Shown here piece by piece: positions 25,708 through 33,610 of a stretch of 64,000 nt of DNA. The translations under genes were made by a program, and so were the position numbers. How positions within the stretch are numbered: the first letter of the stretch is position 1; every line of letters begins with the position of its first letter. The stretch is from Pseudoduganella ginsengisoli (lineage in GTDB: Bacteria; Pseudomonadota; Gammaproteobacteria; Burkholderiales; Burkholderiaceae_D): the NCBI RefSeq assembly GCF_009720865.1, contig NZ_WNLA01000001.1:434001-498000 (forward strand). The letters are read 5' to 3'. The notes under the pieces are model-generated. The model made no database searches. It was not told where the DNA came from and was given only the letters and a program-made list of their open reading frames with translations.

Positions 25708-26508
25708 TTATGCTGCCTTGGCGGGGCGGCCCTGGCGGTGGTACAGGAATTCCAGCACCCGCGTCCGGTAGTCGATGTACAGTGGATCCTGCGCCAGCGC
25801 CAGCCGGTCGCGGGGACGCGGCAGGCGGACGTGGACGATGTCGCCGATCGTCGCGGCAGGCCCGTTGGTCATCATGACGATCCGGTCCGACAACAGTACC
25901 GCCTCATCCACGTCGTGCGTCACCATCACTACGGTTGCACCCGTCGCCGACACGATGCGCAGCAATTCATCCTGCAAATGCGCCCGCGTCAGCGCATCGA
26001 GCGCGCCGAATGGTTCATCCATCAACAGCACCTTCGGCTCCATCGACAGCGCCCGCGCAATCCCGACCCGCTGCTTCATGCCGCCCGAGATTTCATGCGG
26101 GCGCTTATTGGCCGCATGCGACAGCCCCACCAGCTCCAGCGCCGCCGCCGTGCGTTCCTTGAGCTGCTCCGTGCTTTCCTTCGCGCCAAACACGCGCTCC
26201 ACGGCCAGGTAAATATTTTCCTGGCACGTCAGCCATGGCAGCAGCGAATGGTTCTGGAATACGACGGCGCGCTCCGGCGCGGGACCTGCAATTTCCCGCC
26301 CATTGCAAATCAGCGCGCCGCCGGTGGCGCGCGTCAGTCCCGCAATCAAATTGAGCAGCGTGGATTTGCCGCAGCCCGAATGCCCGATCAGCGTAATGAA
26401 CTCGCCCTGCTCCACCGTCAAGTTCACATCCGACAGCGCATGGAAACGCCCGGCCTTCGTGTTGAACACCATGTCCGCATGGCTGATGTCGATGAATTTC
26501 GCGCTCAT
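25708..26508 (-). CDS. nrtD: Nitrate ABC transporter ATP-binding protein
   Basis: The ATPase subunit (266 residues) of a nitrate/nitrite-type importer. Walker A is GHSGCGKST, the Q-loop is in VVFQNHSLLPW, the signature is EISGGMKQR, Walker B is VLLMDEPFGALD, and the switch histidine is in VMVTHDVDEA. The PFGALDALTRAHLQDELLRI stretch is typical of the nitrate/taurine group. It lacks the fused substrate-binding domain found in NrtC, so it corresponds to NrtD. Its ATG overlaps the permease stop by 4 bp. It is the last gene of the minus-strand operon. Confidence 0.93.
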   Translation of the reverse strand: MSAKFIDISHADMVFNTKAGRFHALSDVNLTVEQGEFITLIGHSGCGKSTLLNLIAGLTRATGGALICNGREIAGPAPERAVVFQNHSLLPWLTCQENIYLAVERVFGAKESTEQLKERTAAALELVGLSHAANKRPHEISGGMKQRVGIARALSMEPKVLLMDEPFGALDALTRAHLQDELLRIVSATGATVVMVTHDVDEAVLLSDRIVMMTNGPAATIGDIVHVRLPRPRDRLALAQDPLYIDYRTRVLEFLYHRQGRPAKAA

Positions 26509-27416
26509 ACCGAAGTCTCCTCATACGTGAATGCTTTCGCCAGCGATACCAGCGCCAGTTCCAGCAGCAAGCCCACCACGCCAATCACCACGATGGCAAT
26601 CAGGATGTGCGGCACATTCAAGTTGTTCCACTCATCCCACACCCAGAAGCCGATGCCGACGCCGCCCGTCAGCATTTCCGCCGCCACGATCACCAGCCAC
26701 GCGGTACCGATCGCCAGCCGCACGCCCGTCAGCATGTAGGGCAGCACGGACGGCAGCAGGATCTTCGTGAAAATCTTCCACTCCGACAGCGACAGCACAC
26801 GCGCCACGTTCATGTAATCCTGCGGCACGCGCTGCACGCCCACAGCCGTGTTGATGATCATCGGCCAGATCGAGCAAATGAAGATGGACCAGATCGCGGC
26901 AGGGTTGGCCGCCTTGAACACCAGCAGCCCGATTGGCAGCCATGCCAGCGGCGACACAGGTTTCAACAGGCTGATGATGGGGCCGAACATGCCGTACATG
27001 AATTTGAAGCGGCCGATAATGAAGCCCAGCGGAATGCCAACCGCCGCTGCCAGGCCAAAGCCGAACGCCACGCGCTGAAGCGACGCCAGCACGTTCCAGC
27101 CTATGCCCTGGTCATTCGGGCCCTTGCGGTAAAACGGATCGGAGAACAAATGCACGGCCTCGTCCCAGGTGGCGAGCGGCGTGGGAAAATTGCCATTCTT
27201 CGCCGCCAGGATTTGCCACACCAGCACCAGCAGCGCCAGCCCCGCCATTGGCGGCAAAAACTTCAATACCAGCGCGCGCAACCGCTGGCTGCCCGGCGCC
27301 AGGGTCACGCCCTTGGCGGCAAGCCGCTCGCTGCGCGCGGGACGCTCCAGCGGCGTCACCGCAGCCACAGGGGAAACCGGTGCATCGGCGACGTTCTTCA
27401 ACACTGCATTCATCAT
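26505..27416 (-). CDS. nrtB: Nitrate ABC transporter permease
   Basis: A 303-residue membrane permease of the NrtB/SsuC/TauC class. There is a cytoplasmic N-terminal stretch of about 50 residues, then about six membrane helices (FLPPMAGLALLVLVWQIL, VAFGFGLAAAVGIPLGFIIG, LAWLPIGLLVF, AAIWSIFICSIWPMIINTAVG, WLVIVAAEML, IAIVVIGVVGLLLELALV). The EAA loop that contacts the ATPase is near VQRVPQDYMNVARVLSLSEWKIF. The start is preceded by GGGAG. It is coupled to the ATPase (4-bp overlap) and lies 22 bp after the substrate-binding gene. Confidence 0.93.
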   Translation of the reverse strand: MMNAVLKNVADAPVSPVAAVTPLERPARSERLAAKGVTLAPGSQRLRALVLKFLPPMAGLALLVLVWQILAAKNGNFPTPLATWDEAVHLFSDPFYRKGPNDQGIGWNVLASLQRVAFGFGLAAAVGIPLGFIIGRFKFMYGMFGPIISLLKPVSPLAWLPIGLLVFKAANPAAIWSIFICSIWPMIINTAVGVQRVPQDYMNVARVLSLSEWKIFTKILLPSVLPYMLTGVRLAIGTAWLVIVAAEMLTGGVGIGFWVWDEWNNLNVPHILIAIVVIGVVGLLLELALVSLAKAFTYEETSV

Positions 27417-27438
27417 ATTCTCCCGTAGTCAGGCTATG

Positions 27439-28680
27439 TCAGGCTTTGATCTTGAATGAGTCGGCAAACGCTTTTGGATTCTTGCCGTCAAAAGTGGCGC
27501 CATCGACCAGCTTGATGGACCGCATATTCGTTTTCGGCAGCGATACCTTGGCCAGGTTCGCCGCATCCTTGTACACATCGACCTGGTTGATTTGCGTGGC
27601 CACGGCCAGGTAATCCGGCTCGCCCTTCAGCAAGCCCCAGCGCTTTTGCTGCGTGAGGAACCACATGCCGTCCGACAGGAACGGATAATTGACCGCGCCA
27701 TCGTTGTAGAAGCGCATCGGGTTCGGGTCATCCCACGTCTTGCCCAGGCCATTCTGGTAGCGCCCCAGGATGCGCTGGTTGATCACGTCCACCGTCGTGT
27801 TGACGTACGATTTGTCGGCAATGGTTTCCGCCATTTTCAGCTTGTTGGACAGCGACGCATCGATCCAGCGCCCCGCTTCCAGCACGGCTGCCACCAGCGC
27901 GCGCGCCGTGTTCGGATATTTTTTGACCCAATCAAGACTGGTGCCCAATACCTTTTCCGGATGGTCGCGCCAGATATCTTGCGTGGTGGTGGCCGTGATG
28001 CCGACGCCATCGACAATCGCGCGGTGGTTCCACGGTTCGCCCACGCAAAAGCCATCCATGTTCCCGATGCGCATATTGGCCACCATTTGCGGCGGCGGCA
28101 CCGTGATGACTTTGGCGTCATGCATCGGGTTGATGCCGTGCGCGGCCAGCCAGTAGTACAGCCACATCGCGTGCGTGCCGGTCGGGAAGGTTTGCGCAAA
28201 CGTATATTCGCGCGGCTCGGATTTCATCAGCTTGGCCAGCGATGCGCCATCGACGGCGCCTTTATCGGCCAGCTTTTTCGACAGCGTGATGGCTTGCCCG
28301 TTATGGTTCAAATTCATCAGCACAGCCATGTCTTTTTTCGGACCGCCCGCGCCCAGGTGCACGCCATACACCAGGCCATACAGCACATGGGCCGCATCGA
28401 GTTCGCCATTGACCAGCTTATCGCGCACGCCGGGCCAGGACGCTTCCTTGCTGAGCACAATCTTGATGCCGTATTTCTTGTCGAAACCCAGCACCGACGC
28501 CATGACGACGGATGCGCAATCGGTCAGTGGAATGAAGCCGACCTTGACTTCTTCTTTTTCCGGCTTGTCCGAGCCGGCTGCCCACACGCCCTTAGTCAAC
28601 AAGCCATTGGCCAATCCTGACACTGCCGTTGCCCCGCCGGCCTTCAATAAGGTACGGCGGTTAAGTTTGAAGTGATCCAT
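27439..28680 (-). CDS. nrtA: Nitrate ABC transporter substrate-binding protein (NrtA/CmpA family)
   Basis: A 413-residue periplasmic binding protein. The N-terminus carries a twin-arginine-like signal (LNRRTLLKAGGATAVSGLA, cleavage near VWAA), implying folded export by Tat. NrtA hallmarks are FPTGTHAMWLYYWLAAHGI, VPPPQMVANMRIGNMDGFCVGEPWN and the late WDDPNPMRFYN region. The length and these motifs separate it from taurine and sulfonate binders. It is the first gene of nrtA-nrtB-nrtD on the minus strand and is preceded by a sigma-54-type promoter. No nitrate or nitrite reductase genes adjoin it, so the assimilatory enzymes must lie elsewhere. Confidence 0.93.
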   Translation of the reverse strand: MDHFKLNRRTLLKAGGATAVSGLANGLLTKGVWAAGSDKPEKEEVKVGFIPLTDCASVVMASVLGFDKKYGIKIVLSKEASWPGVRDKLVNGELDAAHVLYGLVYGVHLGAGGPKKDMAVLMNLNHNGQAITLSKKLADKGAVDGASLAKLMKSEPREYTFAQTFPTGTHAMWLYYWLAAHGINPMHDAKVITVPPPQMVANMRIGNMDGFCVGEPWNHRAIVDGVGITATTTQDIWRDHPEKVLGTSLDWVKKYPNTARALVAAVLEAGRWIDASLSNKLKMAETIADKSYVNTTVDVINQRILGRYQNGLGKTWDDPNPMRFYNDGAVNYPFLSDGMWFLTQQKRWGLLKGEPDYLAVATQINQVDVYKDAANLAKVSLPKTNMRSIKLVDGATFDGKNPKAFADSFKIKA

Positions 28681-28733
28681 CCTGTAGAGTCCCCGTAGCG
28701 AATAGCAGGCGGCTGCCTGCCCTGCCTACTGCT

Positions 28734-28751
28734 TTGCAATAGGCGTGCCAG
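28734..28751 (-). promoter_or_regulatory. Sigma-54 promoter of the nitrate transport operon
   Basis: On the minus strand CTGGCACGCCTATTGCAA matches the sigma-54 -24/-12 consensus (TGGCAC, 5 nt, TTGCA) at every key position. Transcription should start near 28724, giving a leader of about 44 nt before nrtA. Farther upstream a direct repeat GGTGCGCC with a 7-nt spacer (plus about 28830-28852) could be an activator site. NtrC-type nitrogen control is inferred. Confidence 0.8.
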
Positions 28752-28870
28752 CGCCAATCGGAGGCAGGCGTGGGGCAAATGCGGGAAAAACAGTGGCTTC
28801 AGGGGTTACAAATGGCACTGCTTTTGTGCGGCGCACCAACATCAGGCGCACCATTTTCCAGCAAGGCCAG

Positions 28871-29803
28871 TTAACGGGATGATCCGGGGAATAAAGTATG
28901 TTCGGATTGCAGGAAAGCGTCCGCGCGCAAGCGTTCCACCATCAAATCCACGAAGCTGCGGATGCGGGCGGAACCCTGGCGGCTGTCGCGGTGCACGATG
29001 TGGACCGGCACCGGCGCCGTCGCGTAATCTTCCAGCACCAGTTGCAGTTCGCCCGCCGCCAGCGCAGCGGCAGCCTGGTACGACAGCAGGCGCGCAATGC
29101 CCAGTCCCAGCTTCGCCGCGTCAATCACGGCGTCATTGCTGTTCAGCGTCAGGCGCGGCCGCATGCGCATGGTGCGGACGGCGCCATCTTGCAGGAAGCG
29201 CCACTCCGGCCCCACGCTGGCGCCATTGGAACCGATGATGGTGTGGGCAGCCAGTTCCTGCGGCGTGCGGGGTACGCCGTGCTGTTCCAGATAGGCAGGA
29301 GACGCCACCAGCAGGCGCCGCACATGCCCCACCGGCGCCGCGCGCATGGTCGAATCGGGCAAGTCGCCAATGCGCACGGCCACGTCGATGCCCTCTTCCA
29401 CCAGGTTCACCACGCGGTCGACAAACATTGCCGACACTTCCATCTGCGGATAGCGCTGTAAATAATCGACAATGCCCGGCGTGACGTACAGGCGGCCAAA
29501 CAGCAGCGGCGCCGTCACCGACAAATGGCCGCGGGGCGCCGCGCTGCTGCCGGCTGCCGCGTCATCGGCTTCATCGAGTTCGGCCACGATGCGGCGCGCG
29601 TCATCGAGGTAGCGCCGCCCCGCTTCCGTTACGCGCACATGGCGCGTCGTGCGCTCCAGCAGCCGCACGCCCAGCTTGTCTTCCAGCGCCGTAATGGCGC
29701 GCGTAACGGCCGGCGGCGACATGCCGAGCCGGCGCGCGCCGGCGGCAAAGCTTTGCTCTTCCGCGACAGCGATATAGACAGTAATCAGGTGGAACCGGTC
29801 CAT
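28871..29803 (-). CDS. LysR family transcriptional regulator (proximal to nrt operon)
   Basis: A 310-residue LysR regulator. It has an N-terminal winged helix-turn-helix (FAAGARRLGMSPPAVTRAITALEDKLGVRLLERTTRHV), a linker helix, and a type 2 periplasmic-binding-like effector domain (GHLSVTAPLLFGRLYVTPGIVDYLQRYP). ATG 29803 is preceded by GGGAGG. The first 19 bp overlap the end of another LysR gene on the same strand, so the two are probably cotranscribed. It lies 190 bp upstream of nrtA, but the sigma-54 promoter between them makes direct control of nrt by this LysR uncertain. The effector is unknown. Confidence 0.92.
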   Translation of the reverse strand: MDRFHLITVYIAVAEEQSFAAGARRLGMSPPAVTRAITALEDKLGVRLLERTTRHVRVTEAGRRYLDDARRIVAELDEADDAAAGSSAAPRGHLSVTAPLLFGRLYVTPGIVDYLQRYPQMEVSAMFVDRVVNLVEEGIDVAVRIGDLPDSTMRAAPVGHVRRLLVASPAYLEQHGVPRTPQELAAHTIIGSNGASVGPEWRFLQDGAVRTMRMRPRLTLNSNDAVIDAAKLGLGIARLLSYQAAAALAAGELQLVLEDYATAPVPVHIVHRDSRQGSARIRSFVDLMVERLRADAFLQSEHTLFPGSSR

Positions 29804-30708
29804 GGGCCTCCCGCAAACAGTGCGGGCGCACGCTCGACCGCGTAATCAATGAATTCCCGTACCCGCTGCGGCATTTGCGTACGCTGCTGGTAATACATGT
29901 AAATGCCCCCATACGGCGCTGTCGTGTGCGGCAGCAAATGCCGCAGGCGGCCAGCCTGGATGTCGTCCCTTACCATATACCAGCCCAGCTGCCCCACGGC
30001 CATCCCCGCCAGCACGGCCGCCACTTCCGCTTCCGCCGTGTTGAAACTGGCCACGGACTGGATGTCGCAGTAGACGGTGGCGCCATCAACGCGGAATTCC
30101 CACGGGATCATGCGCCCCGTATTCGGCTGGCGGAAGCCGGTGCAGCGGTGAGAACGCAGCGCATCAATGGAATCGGGCGCGCCATACTTTTCAATATAGC
30201 TGGGCGACGCACACACTACCAGCCACAAGTCGCCCACGCGGCGCGACACCAGGTTGCGTTCGGGCGGATTGCGGCCCCGGAAACCCACGTCGATACGCGA
30301 CTCCACCAGGTCCGTGAACTGGTCTTCCAGGACCAAGTCAAAGCGCACGCCGGGATAGCGTTCCTGGAAATCGCGGATCAGCGGCACCACGACGTGCTGG
30401 CCGAACGACGTGGGCGCGGCAATGCGGATCACGCCATCCATGTCGCGCCGGCTGTTTTGCACGGTGTCGATGGCTTCATCGAGCAAGCGCATGCCGGGGT
30501 TGGCCAGTTCAAACAGGCGCTCGCCCTCTTCCGTCAGGGTCAGGCTGCGCGTGGTGCGGTGGAACAGGCGCACGCCCAGGTGGTCTTCCAGCTGGCGCAC
30601 GGCTTTGCTGACGGCTTGCGGCGACAGCCCGGCTTCCAGCGCCGCCTGGCTGAAGCTGCCGGCGCGCACGACGCCGATAAACAGGGTCAACACCCGCGAT
30701 TTATCCAT
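29785..30708 (-). CDS. LysR family transcriptional regulator
   Basis: A 307-residue LysR regulator. The helix-turn-helix is SFSQAALEAGLSPQAVSKAVRQLEDHLGVRLFHRTTRSLTL, followed by the effector domain (GVIRIAAPTSFGQHVVVPLIRDFQERYPGVRFDLVLED). It is similar to LysR proteins that control divergently transcribed oxidoreductases. Here the divergent side carries only a gene remnant (30819-30939), so the original target may have been lost. Its 3' end overlaps the next LysR start by 19 bp. The start is ATG 30708 (MDKSRVLTLF). Confidence 0.92.
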   Translation of the reverse strand: MDKSRVLTLFIGVVRAGSFSQAALEAGLSPQAVSKAVRQLEDHLGVRLFHRTTRSLTLTEEGERLFELANPGMRLLDEAIDTVQNSRRDMDGVIRIAAPTSFGQHVVVPLIRDFQERYPGVRFDLVLEDQFTDLVESRIDVGFRGRNPPERNLVSRRVGDLWLVVCASPSYIEKYGAPDSIDALRSHRCTGFRQPNTGRMIPWEFRVDGATVYCDIQSVASFNTAEAEVAAVLAGMAVGQLGWYMVRDDIQAGRLRHLLPHTTAPYGGIYMYYQQRTQMPQRVREFIDYAVERAPALFAGGPWTGST

Positions 30709-30818
30709 TTACAACCCATGGTTGATAATCAAACACCTTTACAGTGTCTAGTGTAGCAGGCCGCACGTGCCTACACTGCTCTCCATCAACCACCCCGACC
30801 TATCCCCAGGAGACGGAC

Positions 30819-30939
30819 ATGATTCCTCGACGCTTCGTCGATGAAGAATGCGTTTGTCGAACAAGAGCTGGCGCAGTGGGTGGATGTGGCCATGTCCACC
30901 GGCCATGATGACGCCATGAAGGCCGCGCTGGCGGCATAA
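30819..30939 (+). pseudogene. Decayed gene remnant divergent from LysR
   Basis: A good ribosome-binding site (AGGAGA, 8 nt before ATG 30819) opens a frame that is quickly out of register with the next coding-like stretch. A second frame, open from 30823 with ATG at 30841, encodes 32 residues (MKNAFVEQELAQWVDVAMS through KAALAA) ending at TAA 30937-30939. This looks like the start signal and C-terminal tail of a gene whose middle was deleted. A genuine 32-residue peptide is the alternative. A 9-bp hairpin follows. Confidence 0.4.
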
Positions 30940-30951
30940 CCGGCGCAACTT

Positions 30952-30974
30952 CGCAGGGCCGCCGAGGCCCTGCG
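30952..30974. terminator. GC-rich hairpin
   Basis: A 9-bp stem (CGCAGGGCC with GGCCCTGCG) and a 5-nt loop lie between the gene remnant and the convergent membrane hydrolase gene. There is no T-tract. It is likely the original terminator of the lost gene, or a shared one. Confidence 0.45.
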
Positions 30975-30985
30975 GCGCATGCGGC

Positions 30986-32209
30986 TCACGCACCGCCCAG
31001 CAAATCACCACGCGGATATGCCCATTTCGGCACGCCTGCCGGACACTCTTTCCCGCCCTGGGCCAATGGCATCGCCGTAAAATTCCCCCGGGGCGTGGTG
31101 GCAAACCGCCAATCCGCCGCCACGCCATGTTCCACCACGGGCGCACGGGCAAACCGCATCCAGTCATCAAACCAGCAATTGCTTTCCTTCAGTTGGCGCA
31201 GCGACGCCAGGCTGCCTTGGATCTGGCGATACTGCAGTACGCCGCCAGCATCGAGCGCCACCGAAGGCGACGGGTCAGCCAGTCCGGCAGGGCACGAAGC
31301 TGCAGGCAGCAACGATGGCAGCACGCTGACCAGCCCGCGCCGCAAACGGTAGCTGTCCTGCGAGCTTTCCACCGACACAAAAATCCAGCACAGCGGCTGC
31401 GCGGGGAATGCCGTCATCGATACATCCAGCACGCGCGTCCCCGCATCCTGCGCCCGCAGCGCCGCTTCCACGTGCGCCCGGCCCACGGCGGAGGCCACGC
31501 CCTGCCCCCCGGCAAACACCACGCTGGCCAGCAATGCCGACGCCATCACCCACCGGCTGTGGGCGCGCACGCTGCGCAGCGCCGCCAGGCCGATGCCCAG
31601 CGCCAGCAGCACGCCAAACGATAGCGGCGTCAAATAATCCTTGCGCAGGAAATACGCCAGCGCTGCGAACAGCCCTGCCATCAATACCCAACGGAGCGCC
31701 CGCGCCGGCACCGCCATCACCAGCGGCACGCCAAACGCGACCCAGAACACGGGTTCGATAATGAAGACCGCGTCGCCATAAAACCAGCGGCCATCGAACG
31801 GGTAAAACGGGTGCACGCCATATGAATTGAGGAAGTCCATGCCGATATGCAGCGCAAAGCCCGCCGCTACGGCCAGCAGCAGCCCGGTGCGCGCCACGCT
31901 GCTGCGCTTGAGCAGCGTGCGGGCATGGGGCCAGCCTATCCACAGCAGCGCCACCAGCAGCAGCGCCTGCGGCAACGCATACAGCAGCGTGTGCGTGTGG
32001 CCGCGGTGGTTCAGCAGGTAGCCCAGCGGCGCGGGCAACAGGCTGGCGAGGAACAAGTCGAGGTCGGGAAAATTACTGGCCAGCGCACACGCCGTCAGCA
32101 ACAAGCGGTGCCGCGTGCGCTGGCTGGCGTCATCGGGTTCGGGCCGCAGGCTGCGCTGCACCAGTTCGCCGACGCCAAGGCCGACGACAGAGTGGGTAAT
32201 GTTATCCAT
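30986..32209 (-). CDS. Membrane-bound metal-dependent hydrolase (YdjM/DUF457 family)
   Basis: A 407-residue protein. The N-terminal half has conserved polar motifs (MDNITHSVVGLGVGEL; ASNFPDLD; NHRGHTHTLL; HIGMDFLNSYG) whose His and Asp residues resemble a phospholipase C-like zinc site. These are interleaved with about eight membrane helices. The C-terminal 170 residues form a soluble domain, probably periplasmic, with paired Cys (LCWIF, AASCPAGL, SNCWFDDW, KECPAG). YdjM-type proteins are inner-membrane hydrolases of unknown substrate, in E. coli under LexA. No LexA box is obvious here. It is a single gene, convergent with a remnant. Confidence 0.8.
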   Translation of the reverse strand: MDNITHSVVGLGVGELVQRSLRPEPDDASQRTRHRLLLTACALASNFPDLDLFLASLLPAPLGYLLNHRGHTHTLLYALPQALLLVALLWIGWPHARTLLKRSSVARTGLLLAVAAGFALHIGMDFLNSYGVHPFYPFDGRWFYGDAVFIIEPVFWVAFGVPLVMAVPARALRWVLMAGLFAALAYFLRKDYLTPLSFGVLLALGIGLAALRSVRAHSRWVMASALLASVVFAGGQGVASAVGRAHVEAALRAQDAGTRVLDVSMTAFPAQPLCWIFVSVESSQDSYRLRRGLVSVLPSLLPAASCPAGLADPSPSVALDAGGVLQYRQIQGSLASLRQLKESNCWFDDWMRFARAPVVEHGVAADWRFATTPRGNFTAMPLAQGGKECPAGVPKWAYPRGDLLGGA

Positions 32210-32284
32210 TCCCGCATGCTACCGCAGGCATGCGGCGATGCGCAGGCGCTTTAAGCTGCGCTTCAGATTAGCACACCGTGCCGG

Positions 32285-33232
32285 TCACGCCCAGCGCACG
32301 CAATCGCGCCCGGCTGTCTTCGCCGCATATAGCGCGTCATCGGCCCGCTCCAGCAGCGGTTCAAACGTATCGCCCACGCGCAGCTGCGCTTCGCCGATGG
32401 AAATGGACATGGCCGGCAAGCCCGCCATATGGTGCGACGTCTGGTTGGCCACGGCGCGGCGCAAGCGCTCGGCAATGGACAGCGCCGGCTCCAGTGCGGT
32501 ATCCGGCAACAGCAGCGCAAATTCTTCACCGCCGAAGCGGGCCAGCAAATCCCCCGGACGGATATTTTCGTTCAAGGTCATTGCCACGGCGCGCAACGCG
32601 CGGTCGCCCGCCAGGTGGCCATGAGTATCGTTGAACAGCTTGAAGCGGTCGATGTCCAGCATCAGCACGGCCAGCGGTTTGCCATCGCGCTGGCCACGCT
32701 CGACCTGGCGGCGGAACGCCTGGTCCAGCCAGCGGCGGTTGTGCAAGCCCGTCAAGCCATCGACAAACGCGAGGCTTTCAAATTCACTCTGGCGGTGGAT
32801 ACTGTCGCGCACCGCGTCATTGCCTTGCCGCACACGGCCCGACAACGTGATGAGCATATTGCGCGCCAGCGCATGGGAAGCATTGATCAGCGACCACATG
32901 GTGTCGCGCGACAACACCAGCATGCGGCTGGCAGCGCTGACAATGACATAGGCGGACGGTTCGCACGCTTCAATCAACGACATTTCACCCACGCATTCGC
33001 CCTGCCCCAACCGCAAGTTATACGGCTGGTCCGGCGTCGTCAGGTGCACGTCGACCTGCCCTTCGAGCAGCACGTACAGATTGTCATTGGCTTTGCCCGG
33101 CTCGATCAGCACCACGCCTTCCGGCACTTCGATCACACTGCAGTGTTCCAGCAGCCGCTCGATGGCATCGAAACTGACGCCCGCGAACAGCCGGGTCTGG
33201 GCAATTTCATCGTGGAGACGGGTTAGTTGCAT
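32285..33232 (-). CDS. Diguanylate cyclase with cyclic-nucleotide-binding-like sensor domain
   Basis: A soluble 315-residue protein. Residues about 10-125 form a cNMP-binding (CRP/FNR-like) domain (LFAGVSFDAIERLLEHC, LIEPGKANDNLYVLLEGQVDV, GECVGEMSLIE), and residues about 150-312 a GGDEF domain. The cyclase site is intact (LMLDIDRFKLFNDTHGH, FGGEEF), with an RPGD inhibitory I-site five residues before GGEEF. It should make c-di-GMP in response to a nucleotide or other ligand at the cNMP domain; whether the phosphate-binding cassette still binds cAMP or cGMP cannot be decided by eye. It is a single gene. Confidence 0.92.
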   Translation of the reverse strand: MQLTRLHDEIAQTRLFAGVSFDAIERLLEHCSVIEVPEGVVLIEPGKANDNLYVLLEGQVDVHLTTPDQPYNLRLGQGECVGEMSLIEACEPSAYVIVSAASRMLVLSRDTMWSLINASHALARNMLITLSGRVRQGNDAVRDSIHRQSEFESLAFVDGLTGLHNRRWLDQAFRRQVERGQRDGKPLAVLMLDIDRFKLFNDTHGHLAGDRALRAVAMTLNENIRPGDLLARFGGEEFALLLPDTALEPALSIAERLRRAVANQTSHHMAGLPAMSISIGEAQLRVGDTFEPLLERADDALYAAKTAGRDCVRWA

Positions 33233-33290
33233 GGCTACGGTAACGCAGTGAACCGGGAAGTGTTACCGATTATAAACGTTTCCAGCACGC

Positions 33291-33581
33291 CTAGCGTTGC
33301 ACGTCGACACCACGCCAAAACGCCACGTGGTCCCTGATTTGCTGCGCTTTCTCTGACGGCTGCCGGTAATACCAGGCGGCATTTTCATTGACTTTGCCAT
33401 CTACCACCACGCTGTAATAGCTGGCCGTACCCTTCCATGGACAGACCGTGCTGTGCGTACTATCTTGCAAGTAAGAACGGTTTACTTTATCGATCGGGAA
33501 ATACACGTTGTTTTCCACGATTTCCACTTCGTCATCGCGTGCGTCCGCGATGACCGCGCCATTCCAGATTGCCTTCGGCAT
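33291..33581 (-). CDS. DUF427 domain-containing protein
   Basis: A 96-residue single-domain protein. DUF427 landmarks are KAIWNGAVIADA at the start, FPIDKVNRSYLQDSTHSTVCPWKGTASYYSVVVDG in the core, and AAWYYRQPSEKAQQIRDHVAFW near the end. The CPWKG loop with its Cys and Trp is conserved in the family. The function is not established. The ATG is preceded by a strong AGGAGG. It is flanked by two GGDEF-type genes on the same strand but shows no domain link to them. Confidence 0.88.
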   Translation of the reverse strand: MPKAIWNGAVIADARDDEVEIVENNVYFPIDKVNRSYLQDSTHSTVCPWKGTASYYSVVVDGKVNENAAWYYRQPSEKAQQIRDHVAFWRGVDVQR

Positions 33582-33610
33582 GCGTGCCTCCTGATGCTAT
33601 CCGTTGAGAT

